A stretch of DNA of 64,000 nt from Mucilaginibacter sp. SMC90 (GTDB lineage: Bacteria > Bacteroidota > Bacteroidia > Sphingobacteriales > Sphingobacteriaceae). Where the stretch lies: NCBI RefSeq assembly GCF_022811725.1, contig NZ_CP094527.1, positions 7,750,001-7,814,000 of the forward strand. Direction: 5' to 3'. The notes under the pieces were generated by a model that searched no databases, was not told the DNA's origin, and saw nothing but the letters and a program-made list of their open reading frames with translations. The translations under genes were made by a program, and so were the position numbers. Positions 1 to 8,601 of this stretch are shown here, in pieces (the stretch's first letter is position 1; each line of letters begins with the position of its first letter).

Positions 1-89
1 ATGAAGCAACCAACGTAACAGTTAACGAGTAATATCAGCTATCGGCACGTCATTGTGTGTGATATTATTAAAAATGATATTTTTATAGC

Positions 90-686
90 ATGTTACAGGA
101 TAAAACAGAAATAGAACTATTACGAACGATCTTAGGATCTGCCGGTATGAAACCGGAAGCATTTGACCTATCATTGCCTCACTGGAAATTGAAACAATAT
201 AAAAAAGGTGAGTTTTACAACGAATACAAAAATGTTTGTAAGCACCTCGGATTTGTTATCAACGGTGTATTTAGAATTTACCGGGTAAATAATGATACCG
301 GCGAAGAAAAGAATATGCTGTTTTTTACCGATCACCAGTTTGTGGCATCCTATAAAAGCTTTTTAGCCCAAACAGCCTGCGATTATTATACAGAAGCGAT
401 GGTTGATTCGCTTATATTATATATACATATCGATCACCTAAATGAACTTTACGCGCAATCACATCAGTGGGAACGCTTTGGAAGGATAGTAGCCGAAACA
501 GCTTTTCATGAGGTTATGGTCAATACAGAAGGTTTTCTTTTTAAAACCCCCGAAGACCGTTACCGGGAAATGATGGAAAAACATCCGAATATTTTCAATT
601 CGGTACCTCTTTATCATATTGCCTCCTATCTGGGTATTCAGGGGCCGTCACTGAGCCGGATCCGTAAAAGAATGGTTGGAAAATAA
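90..686 (+). CDS. Crp/Fnr family transcriptional regulator
   Basis: The 198-residue protein has the size and layout of Bacteroidota Crp/Fnr regulators. An N-terminal cyclic-nucleotide-binding-like beta barrel spans roughly residues 1-120, followed by a dimerisation helix. A C-terminal winged helix-turn-helix near residues 175-195 contains HIASYLGIQGPSLSRIRK. There is no cysteine cluster for an Fnr-type iron-sulfur centre, so the ligand is unknown. An intrinsic terminator follows directly. The gene sits just upstream of a hydrolase/SDR/OsmC cluster on the same strand and may regulate it, which is inference from position only. Confidence 0.85.
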   Translation: MLQDKTEIELLRTILGSAGMKPEAFDLSLPHWKLKQYKKGEFYNEYKNVCKHLGFVINGVFRIYRVNNDTGEEKNMLFFTDHQFVASYKSFLAQTACDYYTEAMVDSLILYIHIDHLNELYAQSHQWERFGRIVAETAFHEVMVNTEGFLFKTPEDRYREMMEKHPNIFNSVPLYHIASYLGIQGPSLSRIRKRMVGK

Positions 687-719
687 AACTCATTAACCTG
701 CCGGGTGCTGGATTGTTAA

Positions 720-752
720 AACCTCTAAAATTTTTTTTTAGAGGTTTTTTTT
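720..752 (+). terminator. Intrinsic terminator after the Crp/Fnr gene
   Basis: CCTCTAAAA pairs with TTTTAGAGG and is followed by a run of eight T. The same hairpin recurs at 2591 because it lies inside the duplicated segment. Confidence 0.75.
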
Positions 753-832
753 GATTTTAACCTGGGTTAAACTTATTGCCCCGGGATAGCCCGATGTTTG
801 TCATGTCCTAAACAATTAGGCATTAAACAAAC

Positions 833-1626
833 ATGAAAACAGCAATTATAATGATGGCAATGAGCATATTAGGTTTTACTGCTCAAGCCCAAAAAACAAC
901 CGGAAAAAATTCTAAAACTATTGTACTTGTTCACGGCGCATGGTCAGATGCATCTTCATGGGATGCAGTAACTCCTTTGTTAAAAGCTCAGGGCGAAGAG
1001 GTGATCAACGTTAACCTTGCAGGTCACGGAAAAGATACTACCTCATTTGCCGGTATAACCTTTCAAACTTACGTTGACCAGGTAAAAGCTGCCATCGGCA
1101 ACCGCACTAATGTAATTTTGGTAGGACATAGCTTTGCCGGACTGGTGATCAGCCAGGTTGCTGAAGAGGTTCCAGCACAGGTTAAAGAACTGATCTTCCT
1201 TGCAGCTGCATTGCCGCATGACGGCGATAGTCTTTTAGGACTTGCAAAAGGCGATCCGGCTTCGCATATCGGTAAATCCCTTACTATTGATAAAGAACAT
1301 GGTGCAGCAATAATTGCAAAAGATGCCGCCGCCGATATCTTCGCTGCAGATGCACCACAGCAAGTTCAGGAATATATAGCCGCCAACATTAAACCAGAAC
1401 CACTGGCACCACTGGCCACACCTGTTCACCTTACTGAAAAGAATTCGGCAGCATCAGAAAGGTGTATATCCATACAGTTAATGACCATGCTATCAGTTAT
1501 CCTGCACAACAGTATATGGTAAAAAACAGCAAGGTAGATAAAGTTTATACCCTGCAAAGCAGCCATACCCCATTCATTTCTATGCCTGATAAACTGGCCG
1601 CGATACTGATTACCGAAAGCAAATAA
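833..1626 (+). pseudogene. Frameshifted alpha/beta hydrolase, copy 1
   Basis: This is a near-identical duplicate of the intact gene at 2703-3497. It has the same signal peptide, HGAW oxyanion motif and GHSFAG nucleophile elbow. One T is missing near 1443 (GAATTC here, GAATTTC in copy 2), so the frame ends early at 1522 and loses the C-terminal part with the catalytic His. The lost frame is still readable to 1626, so the mutation looks recent. A sequencing or assembly error is possible. A 229-residue truncated product would lack a complete triad. Confidence 0.8.
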
Positions 1627-1673
1627 TAACCGATAAAAATCAAATAAAATCTCTTAACTCATAAATAAAAATC

Positions 1674-2411
1674 ATGAAAACAAATAACAATACAATCCTG
1701 ATCACTGGTGGTGGTTCTGGTATTGGTTTGGAAACCGCCCGTAAGTTTTCTGCACTTGGCAATAAAGTAATTATTGCAGGCAGAAACATCGATAAATTAA
1801 ATGCCGCTGCCCGCAGTTTAGATAACGTAAGTGTGATTCAATGTGATCTGACTGTAAAAAGCGAACTGGATGCATTGGTTCAGCAAGTGGAATTACTTTA
1901 CCCCGAGTTAAATGTATTGATCAACAACTCTGGCAGCGCGTATCAATACTCTTTGGATGAAAACTCCGATGCTTATGAAGGTGCCCGCAAGGAGATGGAG
2001 ATCAATTATTTGGCCCCTGTGAGATTAACGGAAAAGCTTTTGCCAGTTTTGAAGAAAAATGCAGCTGCTGCAGTGATCAATATCACATCAGTTGTTGCCA
2101 TTGTACCATGGGCTGTTATGCCAACTTACAGCGCCAGTAAGGCAGCCTTGCAATCGTACACCAGGTTATTAAGATTATCGTTGTCAAAATCCGATGTTAA
2201 AGTATTTGAAGTACTGCCTCCGTTAGTTGACACCGAATTTGCTAAAAACATCCCTGTCGATAAGATGCCTCCTGCTGCCGTAGCTGATGCAATTATAAGT
2301 GGCTTAGCTGAAGATAAATTTGAGATTAGGGTCGGCTTTTCTGATCACTTTTATAACATCAATAAAGAATCGCCCGAAAAAGCTTTTAATGCATTAAACG
2401 GCGTTGCGTAA
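1674..2411 (+). CDS. SDR family oxidoreductase (DltE-like)
   Basis: This is a 245-residue classical short-chain dehydrogenase/reductase using NAD(P)H. The nucleotide-binding motif TGGGSGIG is at residues 11-18, NNSG at 84-87, the catalytic Ser at 139, and the YxxxK pair at Tyr152 and Lys156. The substrate cannot be read from the sequence. It lies between two copies of an alpha/beta hydrolase gene, and its 5' leader belongs to the duplicated segment, so it is probably cotranscribed with copy 1. A hairpin without a strong T-tract follows at 2435-2469. Confidence 0.88.
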   Translation: MKTNNNTILITGGGSGIGLETARKFSALGNKVIIAGRNIDKLNAAARSLDNVSVIQCDLTVKSELDALVQQVELLYPELNVLINNSGSAYQYSLDENSDAYEGARKEMEINYLAPVRLTEKLLPVLKKNAAAAVINITSVVAIVPWAVMPTYSASKAALQSYTRLLRLSLSKSDVKVFEVLPPLVDTEFAKNIPVDKMPPAAVADAIISGLAEDKFEIRVGFSDHFYNINKESPEKAFNALNGVA

Positions 2412-2434
2412 TAAGCATCAGTCTGATACCAGTC

Positions 2435-2469
2435 GAAGCATAGGCGTGTGGAATACACGCTTATGCTTC
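2435..2469. terminator. Hairpin downstream of the SDR gene
   Basis: GAAGCATAGGCGTGT pairs with ACACGCTTATGCTTC around a 5-nt loop, giving about a 15-bp stem. Only a short T stretch follows, so the terminator call is tentative. Confidence 0.5.
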
Positions 2470-2590
2470 CGTGTTTAAATATACCGTTGCTCATCTATTT
2501 TTAACTATGGCAGGTATATTAACACCCCATTCCCCTAAATACATCTGATAGACACAATGAAAAAAACAGCTGTACTTTTTTTTGCTGACC

Positions 2591-2622
2591 AACCTCTAAA
2601 ATTTTTTTTAGAGGTTTTTTTT
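2591..2622 (+). terminator. Second copy of the CCTCTAAAA terminator hairpin
   Basis: It is the same stem as at 720-752, with one T fewer in the loop. It precedes hydrolase copy 2 and may terminate readthrough from upstream. Confidence 0.6.
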
Positions 2623-2702
2623 GATTTTAACCTGGGTTAAACTTATTGCCCCGGGATAGCCCGATGTTTGTCATGTCCTAAACAATTAGGCATTAAACAA
2701 AC

Positions 2703-3497
2703 ATGAAAACAGCAATTATAATGATGGCAATGAGCATATTAGGTTTTACTGCTCAAGCCCAAAAAACAACCGGAAAAAATTCTAAAACTATTGTACTTGT
2801 TCACGGCGCATGGTCAGATGCATCTTCATGGGATGCAGTGACTCCTTTGTTAAAAGCCCAGGGCGAAGAGGTGATCAATGTTAACCTTGCAGGTCACGGA
2901 AAAGATACTACCTCATTTGCCGGTATAACCTTTCAAACTTATGTTGACCAGGTAAAAGCTGCCATCGGCAACCGCACTAATGTAATTTTGGTAGGACACA
3001 GCTTTGCCGGACTCGTGATCAGCCAGGTTGCTGAAGATGTTCCAGCACAGGTTAAAGAACTGATCTTCCTTGCAGCTGCATTGCCGCACGATGGTGACAG
3101 CCTTTTAGGACTTGCAAAAGGCGATCCGGCTTCTCATATCGGTAAATCTCTTACTATTGATAAAGAACATGGTGCAGCAATAATTGCAAAAGATGCCGCC
3201 GCCGATATCTTCGCTGCAGATGCACCACAGCAAGTTCAGGAATATATAGCCGCCAACATTAAACCAGAACCACTGGCTCCACTGGCCACACCTGTTCACC
3301 TTACTGAAAAGAATTTCGGCAGCATCAGAAAGGTGTATATCCATACAGTTAATGACCATGCTATCAGTTATCCTGCACAACAGTATATGGTAAAAAACAG
3401 CAAGGTAGATAAAGTTTATACCCTGCAAAGCAGCCATACCCCATTCATTTCTATGCCTGATAAATTGGCTGCGATCCTGATTACCGAAAGCAAATAA
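2703..3497 (+). CDS. Secreted alpha/beta hydrolase (EstC/methylesterase-like), intact copy
   Basis: The 264-residue serine hydrolase has a signal peptide (residues 1 to about 19, ending TAQA). HGAW at 34-37 forms the oxyanion hole, GHSFAG at 98-103 holds the nucleophile Ser100, and the SHTP segment near the C-terminus supplies the likely catalytic His245. This resembles the plant-type methylesterase/hydroxynitrile-lyase-like family often annotated as pimeloyl-ACP methyl ester carboxylesterase; the substrate is unknown. A frameshifted copy lies at 833-1626. An OsmC-family gene follows after about 50 bp. Confidence 0.87.
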   Translation: MKTAIIMMAMSILGFTAQAQKTTGKNSKTIVLVHGAWSDASSWDAVTPLLKAQGEEVINVNLAGHGKDTTSFAGITFQTYVDQVKAAIGNRTNVILVGHSFAGLVISQVAEDVPAQVKELIFLAAALPHDGDSLLGLAKGDPASHIGKSLTIDKEHGAAIIAKDAAADIFAADAPQQVQEYIAANIKPEPLAPLATPVHLTEKNFGSIRKVYIHTVNDHAISYPAQQYMVKNSKVDKVYTLQSSHTPFISMPDKLAAILITESK

Positions 3498-3548
3498 TAA
3501 CCAACAAAAATCAAATAATAAATCTCTTAACTCATAAATAAAAAAATC

Positions 3549-3968
3549 ATGAAACGTATAGCAAAAGCACATTGGAACGGTACTTTACAAGAAGGCACAG
3601 GAGAAATCAGCACACAAAGCACTGTGCTTAATCAAACACAATATTCATTTAAAACCCGCTTTGCCGATGGCATCGGCACTAACCCGGAAGAATTGATTGC
3701 CGCCGCACATGCAGGTTGTTTTTCGATGGCCCTCAGCGCAACATTAGCGCACCACAATATTACCGCTGGCGATATTTTTACCACAGCCGTAGTTGATCTT
3801 GATATGCAGGCATTAAGCATAACCGGTATCCATTTGGAATTAAAAGCAAGTATCATCGAAGGTGTAGACGAAGCAACATTTACCGAAATTGCTGAAGGCG
3901 CAAAGGCGCATTGCATCATCTCCAAAGCATTGAATGTGCCAATTACATTAGATGTTGTTTACGCTTAA
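3549..3968 (+). CDS. osmC: OsmC family peroxiredoxin
   Basis: This 139-residue OsmC/Ohr-fold protein reduces organic or inorganic hydroperoxides through a cysteine pair. The two family cysteines are Cys57 in AAHAGCFSMAL and Cys122 in AHCIISKAL. The length is normal for OsmC. It lies downstream of hydrolase copy 2 and shares the duplicated leader. A strong terminator follows at 4002-4034. It is probably a stress-defence enzyme acting in the cytoplasm. Confidence 0.88.
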   Translation: MKRIAKAHWNGTLQEGTGEISTQSTVLNQTQYSFKTRFADGIGTNPEELIAAAHAGCFSMALSATLAHHNITAGDIFTTAVVDLDMQALSITGIHLELKASIIEGVDEATFTEIAEGAKAHCIISKALNVPITLDVVYA

Positions 3969-4001
3969 TGTAAGCCAAAACACCCGGCAGCATGCTATCA
4001 T

Positions 4002-4034
4002 AAACTCATCGGATAATTTCCGGTGAGTTTTTTT
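4002..4034 (+). terminator. Intrinsic terminator after osmC
   Basis: AAACTCATCGG pairs with CCGGTGAGTTT over a 7-nt loop, followed by a T-tract. Confidence 0.8.
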
Positions 4035-4206
4035 GTTTTGACTGCTATATAATTTAAAGAAATATCCTCCGTTACGTTTCAGCAGACTAAGAATACCCAA
4101 ATTGAATGCGAAACTGATTGGTATTCCGCCTAACCTTTAAGTATTTTCTATCTGTTACAATGCCCGGCCAGCGTTTACTTTATATTTAAACAGATCTCAA
4201 CCCAAT

Positions 4207-5522
4207 ATGCTCCCCAAGAACCTTTTAAGTTTGATTTTTGCTTTTAGCTTGTTCACTTCATGCACGCAGGATTTTAACAAATCCAAAATCGATTCGATGC
4301 TAAACGCACTCGATACCAAACATCAGGGGATGGGAAGTATAGCAATAGCGCAGAATGGTTATATCGTTTATCAAAAGTCTATCGGCGTTGGGAATACACT
4401 GCCTGCGAGCCCGAAAACACGTTATCGGATCGGGTCTATAACCAAAATGTTCACAGCGGTAATGATCTTTCAACTTATCGGCGAAAATAAGATACAACTA
4501 ACAACACCGTTGTCTGCCTTTTTTCCGCAGATGCCGAATGCGAAAAAAATCACGATAAAGATGATGTTGGGGCATCGTAGCGGCCTGCACGATTTTACAG
4601 TGGATCCGGCTTTAAGTACTTATTATACCAAGTTGCAAACCCATTCAGACATGCTGGCCAGAATAGCAAACTACAAACCGGATTTTGAACCTGATAATGA
4701 CACCGGATACAGCAACACAAATTTTGTTTTGCTTGGCTATATCGTGGAGATACTGACAAGAAAACCTTACAGTGAAAACCTGAAAGAGCGGATTACTACG
4801 AAGATTGGTCTTGCAAACACCTTTTACGGCGCCCCCCCAATAATACTATTGACTACGCCAGGCCCTTCAATTGGCGAAATGGGCATTGGGAACGGACTGC
4901 CGAAACAGACCTTAGCATTCCGGGTGGTGCTGGAGCCATTGTTTCCACCACATCAGATATGTTGGAATTTATCCAGGCCTTATTTAACGGCAAATTGGTT
5001 ACCCCAAAACAATTGGAATTGATGAAGCCGGAAACAGGAAATTTCGGTTTGGGAATGTTTAAATTTGATTTTTCCGGTCATATCAGTTTTGGGCATACTG
5101 GTAATATTGATGGGATCTTTGCCGAAATATGTTATTTTCCGAAAGAAAAAGTAGCCGTAGCCTATTTTTCAAATGGCGGTATTTATCCAAGGAATGAGGT
5201 TTTGACTGGTGTAATGAGTATTTACTTTAATATGCCTTATACCATTCCAACTTTTAAAGTGATGCGGCTGGATACCGCCAGGCTTATGCATTATACTGGT
5301 ACTTATATTAGCAAGGATACACAATTGAAGATCACGATTACAGCAGATGATGGAATTTTAAGCATAGCTGTTCCCGGTCAACAGGCGTTTCCTCTGCAAC
5401 CGTTATCCAACAATACGTTTGAATCTAAAATGCTGGGGGCAACCTTCGCATTTGGGACAGCCAAAGGCATGTTTACTATAACGCAGGGCAATAAAACATT
5501 TAACTATTCGCTTGAACGTTAA
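4207..5522 (+). pseudogene. Serine beta-lactamase-like hydrolase lipoprotein, frameshifted
   Basis: Two overlapping frames (4207-5022 and 4959-5522) make one class-C beta-lactamase/penicillin-binding-like protein of about 438 residues. A lipoprotein-type signal ends FTSC. SITK at residues 77-80 is the SxxK nucleophile motif and GYSN the YxN motif in the first part. FGHTG, the KTG-equivalent, is in the second. The frame breaks in a run of seven C at 4832-4838. One extra C would restore continuous reading through GAGAIVSTTSDM. It could be a true homopolymer mutation, phase variation or a sequencing error. Confidence 0.8.
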
Positions 5523-5751
5523 TTCAGTGTATCACTAAGCGGCACAGGCTTTGCACTTAACATAAAGATCTTCATCAACTACCCCCTGCAGGCAATTACA
5601 GCGGCAACACTATAAAGGAACAATATAACCTGCGGGCACATATTATTACGTTATCGCCCCCAAAAACGGGCAGTCAATTTTTTCAGGATAGCTTGTTATT
5701 ATTAGATAGTGTTTGATTTTCCCTGCAGAAAAAGGGTATCGTTTTGACACC

Positions 5752-5783
5752 AAAAAAGCCCTTAGATCATCTCTAAGGGCTTC
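5752..5783 (-). terminator. Terminator downstream of the initiator tRNA
   Basis: Read on the minus strand, GCCCTTAGA and TCTAAGGGC form a stem followed by six T. It lies just beyond the tRNA 3' end. Confidence 0.8.
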
Positions 5784-5796
5784 TTATTGTTATTTG

Positions 5797-5869
<73 letters not shown>

Positions 5870-6090
5870 CTGTTTTGATGCTGCAAATGTACAATAAGTT
5901 ATCACATCTGTGTGTCACAAATCGCCCCATGTCATTAACAATTACTTAACACGCTATCCTTTAACCTATTAATTTCATTGATAAATATCAATTCCTTTCT
6001 TATGATACATCAATGCACAGCTTTAGTGCTATTTGCACTTTTGTGATGTCCGGAAAACAGACGGGCAGCACAAAACTAAATCGTAATAAA

Positions 6091-6510
6091 ATGAAAACCG
6101 CTAAAGAATTATTGCTCGGCTACCTCGAAAATATCAACAATCCCGATATCGCTATTGAACTTTTTGCCGATGACGCCGTTTTTGAACTTCCTTACCTGGC
6201 AAGCTTAGGCTTACCCTGGCAATGGAAAGGCAGGGATGTGATCTACAATTTCCTTAAAAACCTGCCAAAAACATTCGGCAATTTTAAATTCCAAAACATC
6301 AGGGTCCATATCGATACACCAGACCAGGCATTTGGCGAATATGATGTGAACGCTATAGTCAACTCAACCGGCCGCACCTATCCGCAAACCTATATGGGCC
6401 GTGTGGTTGCCGATAATGGCAAGATCAAATTGATCCGGGAAGCCCTGGATATGGCTTTAGTTGCCAAAGCAATGTTCCCGAATGGATTGAAAGGTTCAGC
6501 CACTGAATAA
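6091..6510 (+). CDS. Nuclear transport factor 2 / SnoaL-like family protein
   Basis: This 139-residue protein resembles NTF2-like ketosteroid-isomerase-fold proteins. An early helix has YLENINNPDIAIELFADDAVFELP, followed by WKGRDVIYNFL and later beta strands. The start was chosen at the internal ATG (MKTAKELLLGYL); an upstream in-frame ATG at 6013 would add 26 residues without family character. Function is unknown. Members range from isomerases to small-molecule-binding proteins. It faces a convergent gene across a shared hairpin. Confidence 0.75.
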   Translation: MKTAKELLLGYLENINNPDIAIELFADDAVFELPYLASLGLPWQWKGRDVIYNFLKNLPKTFGNFKFQNIRVHIDTPDQAFGEYDVNAIVNSTGRTYPQTYMGRVVADNGKIKLIREALDMALVAKAMFPNGLKGSATE

Positions 6511-6519
6511 TATCAACCA

Positions 6520-6555
6520 AACCAACAGGCGGTTTTTTGAAACGGCCTGTTGGTT
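6520..6555. terminator. Bidirectional hairpin between convergent genes
   Basis: AACCAACAGGC pairs perfectly with GCCTGTTGGTT. The loop contains a T-run. It lies between the convergent NTF2-like and membrane-protein genes. Confidence 0.7.
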
Positions 6556-7579
6556 ATATAACACCTTTAGCTATCAGGGTTTCTATAAAATCATCCACCT
6601 CATCTATACTTAACACCATTTGGCTGCTTTCTGCTGGCTTCGTGTAATGGCGTTCGATAATTACCGGCTCCTTAAAAGTGATCAATACATTAAAAGTATT
6701 TTTCATTACACCGCCTTTAAAACACTTGGCGTCGGGCTCAAAGCTTCCTCCTACTTTTTCAACTGAAGCTATATTATCCAGTTTAACCAGTGTACGGTAG
6801 CGTAATCCCGCACGCAGCAGCAGCTTATTCTCCAATAAAAGTACCGGGCTTTTTAATAGTGCGGAAAAATCGCCGGTGATAAATAGGCAGCCGTAAACAC
6901 TCAATATAGTAACAATGACGGCCGCTAATTCGCTGTAGCGCGTTAAAAACAAATGGAATGCTACCATCTCAATAACCGAAACAGCCATGATCACCCCAAA
7001 CAAAGCAGCATATCCCGAATTTTTATGAATACTGAAGCGTTTAACATTAGTAGGGATCCCCTTTTCCCGCTTAAAGCAAAGCAGCCCAAACCGCACAATG
7101 GTTATCTCCGATGCCATGATCTTAACAGGAACACCATCTCCTAATACCATCTCCATACTCTTGTGCAGATTAAAAGCTACGTCCGGAAACTCAGCTTGTA
7201 GCTGTTTGTACGCTTTCTGAATATGCCTGATCTTGCTGATAAAGTAAATGAGCATACCGAGCTCCAAACCAGCTGTTAACTTTCTTAGCTGAATGATATA
7301 TCCCTGCTGCTCTGCCGGCAAAATCAAATAAGCTACGCCACAGCAGCAAGTAATTACCAGCATAATTCGCCATAGCTTTTGCTTAAAGGGTTTAATGATC
7401 AGGAAATAGTAAACTACCGGAAAGGTAACCACGATATCTGCCATAAAACCAGTTGCAACAATACCGCTTTTATGAGGGCTAACATGATGCATTAAAAGCA
7501 GTCCTCCTCCCAGAATAACAAAGGCGACAACAATAATTAACCAGATATTTTTGTGAATGGAAGATAAGGATAAGGTCAT
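6554..7579 (-). CDS. Hypothetical multi-pass membrane protein
   Basis: I do not recognise this 341-residue protein. Hydrophobic stretches suggest about six membrane segments: four in residues 12-116 and two near 190-235. A soluble segment lies between them (about 117-185) and a soluble C-terminal domain covers about 240-341. The soluble parts resemble the mixed alpha/beta composition of bacterial PH-like domains, but that is a guess. It is single and transcribed divergently from the TPP-riboswitch operon. Confidence 0.6.
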   Translation of the reverse strand: MTLSLSSIHKNIWLIIVVAFVILGGGLLLMHHVSPHKSGIVATGFMADIVVTFPVVYYFLIIKPFKQKLWRIMLVITCCCGVAYLILPAEQQGYIIQLRKLTAGLELGMLIYFISKIRHIQKAYKQLQAEFPDVAFNLHKSMEMVLGDGVPVKIMASEITIVRFGLLCFKREKGIPTNVKRFSIHKNSGYAALFGVIMAVSVIEMVAFHLFLTRYSELAAVIVTILSVYGCLFITGDFSALLKSPVLLLENKLLLRAGLRYRTLVKLDNIASVEKVGGSFEPDAKCFKGGVMKNTFNVLITFKEPVIIERHYTKPAESSQMVLSIDEVDDFIETLIAKGVI

Positions 7580-7670
7580 GTAAAAGAGTTTTCAGATTAG
7601 GTAACAACCAAATATAGCCATGTTTACGCCGAATAATGAATTGATGCTGCTGTTTTTCGGCTAAATAAAC

Positions 7671-7678
7671 TACCTTCG
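7671..7678 (+). promoter_or_regulatory. Putative -7 promoter element for the TPP-riboswitch operon
   Basis: TACCTTCG differs by one base from the Bacteroidota TAnnTTTG element. It lies about ten bases before the riboswitch begins, as expected for its transcription start. No clear -33 TTTG was found. Confidence 0.4.
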
Positions 7679-7686
7679 TTTTATAT

Positions 7687-7770
7687 AGCACGGGGTGCTT
7701 TAACCATAATGGTTAAGGCTGAGATAATACCCGCATAACCTGACACGGATAATACCGGCGTAGGGATGCA
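7687..7770 (+). ncRNA. TPP riboswitch (THI element)
   Basis: The conserved aptamer blocks occur in order: GGGGTGC, a short P3 hairpin, GGCTGAGAT, ACCC, ACCTGA, then GGATAATACCGGCGTAGGGA. These match the thiamine-pyrophosphate aptamer. It lies on the plus strand ahead of a four-gene operon. The downstream terminator at 7818-7862 indicates control by premature transcription termination when TPP is bound. Confidence 0.95.
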
Positions 7771-7817
7771 CTGGCTCTTCAGTTTGATTTTCGGCGTTTG
7801 CTGTTTTTTCATACAAG

Positions 7818-7862
7818 GCCTTGTTTCTGTACCCGTATTACCGGTCAGTAACAAGGCTTTTT
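7818..7862 (+). terminator. Riboswitch expression-platform terminator
   Basis: GCCTTGTT pairs with AACAAGGC around an inner CTGTACC/GGTCAGT stem and is followed by a T-run. It sits between the TPP aptamer and the first start codon. Confidence 0.8.
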
Positions 7863-7881
7863 AATTTAATGAACTAAACAA

Positions 7882-8595
7882 ATGAAACCCGGAAACAATT
7901 TTGGCCTCATGACCCAAAGCCTTGCAAACTGGCAGGGCCGCAAGGAATGGTTTTTTAACCGCGAACACACCGACACTTACGAGCAATGGTACGAGGGCCG
8001 CTATAAACGTGCAGAAGTATGGCAAAAAAAGGTAATGGCGCAGTTGCTTGGCAACGATACCCGGGTTAAGGAACTGCTTGAATTTGGCTGCGGTACCACC
8101 CGCTTTACCCGGTGGTGGCACGAAATTGGTATTGACGCCACGGGCGGCGACCTTTCCCCTTTTATGCTCGGGCAGGCTGTGCACTTATTTAAAGGCGATT
8201 TAGTAAATGCCGACTCGCACTTTATGCCTTTTAAGGACCATACTTTTGATGCCGTTGCCTTTATTACCACGTTTGAATATTACCGCGACCCGGTTCAGGT
8301 GATCCGCGAAGCTGCCAGGGTTGGTAAACATGGTATCGCTTTCGGTATGATGAACCGCAATTCGCCCAAAGTACTGCGCCGCCGGGTGCAGCAAATGTTC
8401 GGTAAAAATCCATTTTACGTAACGGCTACTTTTTATACGCCGGCTATGCTCATTAAAAAGATAGAAGAAGCTTTACAAGGCCGGCAATACAGCATTGAAT
8501 GGACCTGCACGGGCTTGCCTAAATGGTTTCCGGTACAGCAATGGAGCGTGCCCGCCGGCGATTTTTTCGGATTGTACGTAAAACTGCTTGATTAA
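7882..8595 (+). CDS. SAM-dependent methyltransferase of the TPP-riboswitch operon
   Basis: The 237-residue class I methyltransferase has motif I LLEFGCGTTRFTRW near residues 65-78, an acidic GGDLS turn and a post-I segment LPFKDHTFDAVAF-like (MPFKDHTFDAVAF). The substrate cannot be inferred from sequence. It is the first gene after a TPP riboswitch, and the next gene starts 6 bp after its stop codon. The last gene of the operon encodes a Trm112-like protein, a family known to activate methyltransferases, so a heterodimer is plausible (inference). Confidence 0.85.
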   Translation: MKPGNNFGLMTQSLANWQGRKEWFFNREHTDTYEQWYEGRYKRAEVWQKKVMAQLLGNDTRVKELLEFGCGTTRFTRWWHEIGIDATGGDLSPFMLGQAVHLFKGDLVNADSHFMPFKDHTFDAVAFITTFEYYRDPVQVIREAARVGKHGIAFGMMNRNSPKVLRRRVQQMFGKNPFYVTATFYTPAMLIKKIEEALQGRQYSIEWTCTGLPKWFPVQQWSVPAGDFFGLYVKLLD

Positions 8596-8601
8596 GCTAT
8601 T

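Larger units (their letters stand above)
720..1679 (+). repeat. Direct repeat, copy 1 (about 960 bp)
   Basis: This segment is nearly identical to 2591-3554. It covers the terminator hairpin, the leader, the whole hydrolase gene and the leader of the next gene. Homology stops just after the ATG of the following gene, which is an SDR here and OsmC after copy 2. Differences are scattered single bases plus small indels: one T in the hairpin loop, one T in the coding region and a few bases before the next start codon. Confidence 0.9.
2591..3554 (+). repeat. Direct repeat, copy 2 (about 960 bp)
   Basis: This is the partner of 720-1679. Here the hydrolase frame is intact. The two copies are separated by about 0.9 kb holding the SDR gene. 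Confidence 0.9.

Noticed and set aside
3105..3572. Minus-strand ORF opposite the hydrolase gene
   Set aside because: It is antisense to a gene with clear motifs and a near-identical duplicate, has no family character and ends in the leader repeat. It is a shadow frame.
7861..8184. Minus-strand ORF across the start of the methyltransferase
   Set aside because: It overlaps the SAM-binding motif of the plus-strand gene and the riboswitch terminator; composition is unlike a protein.
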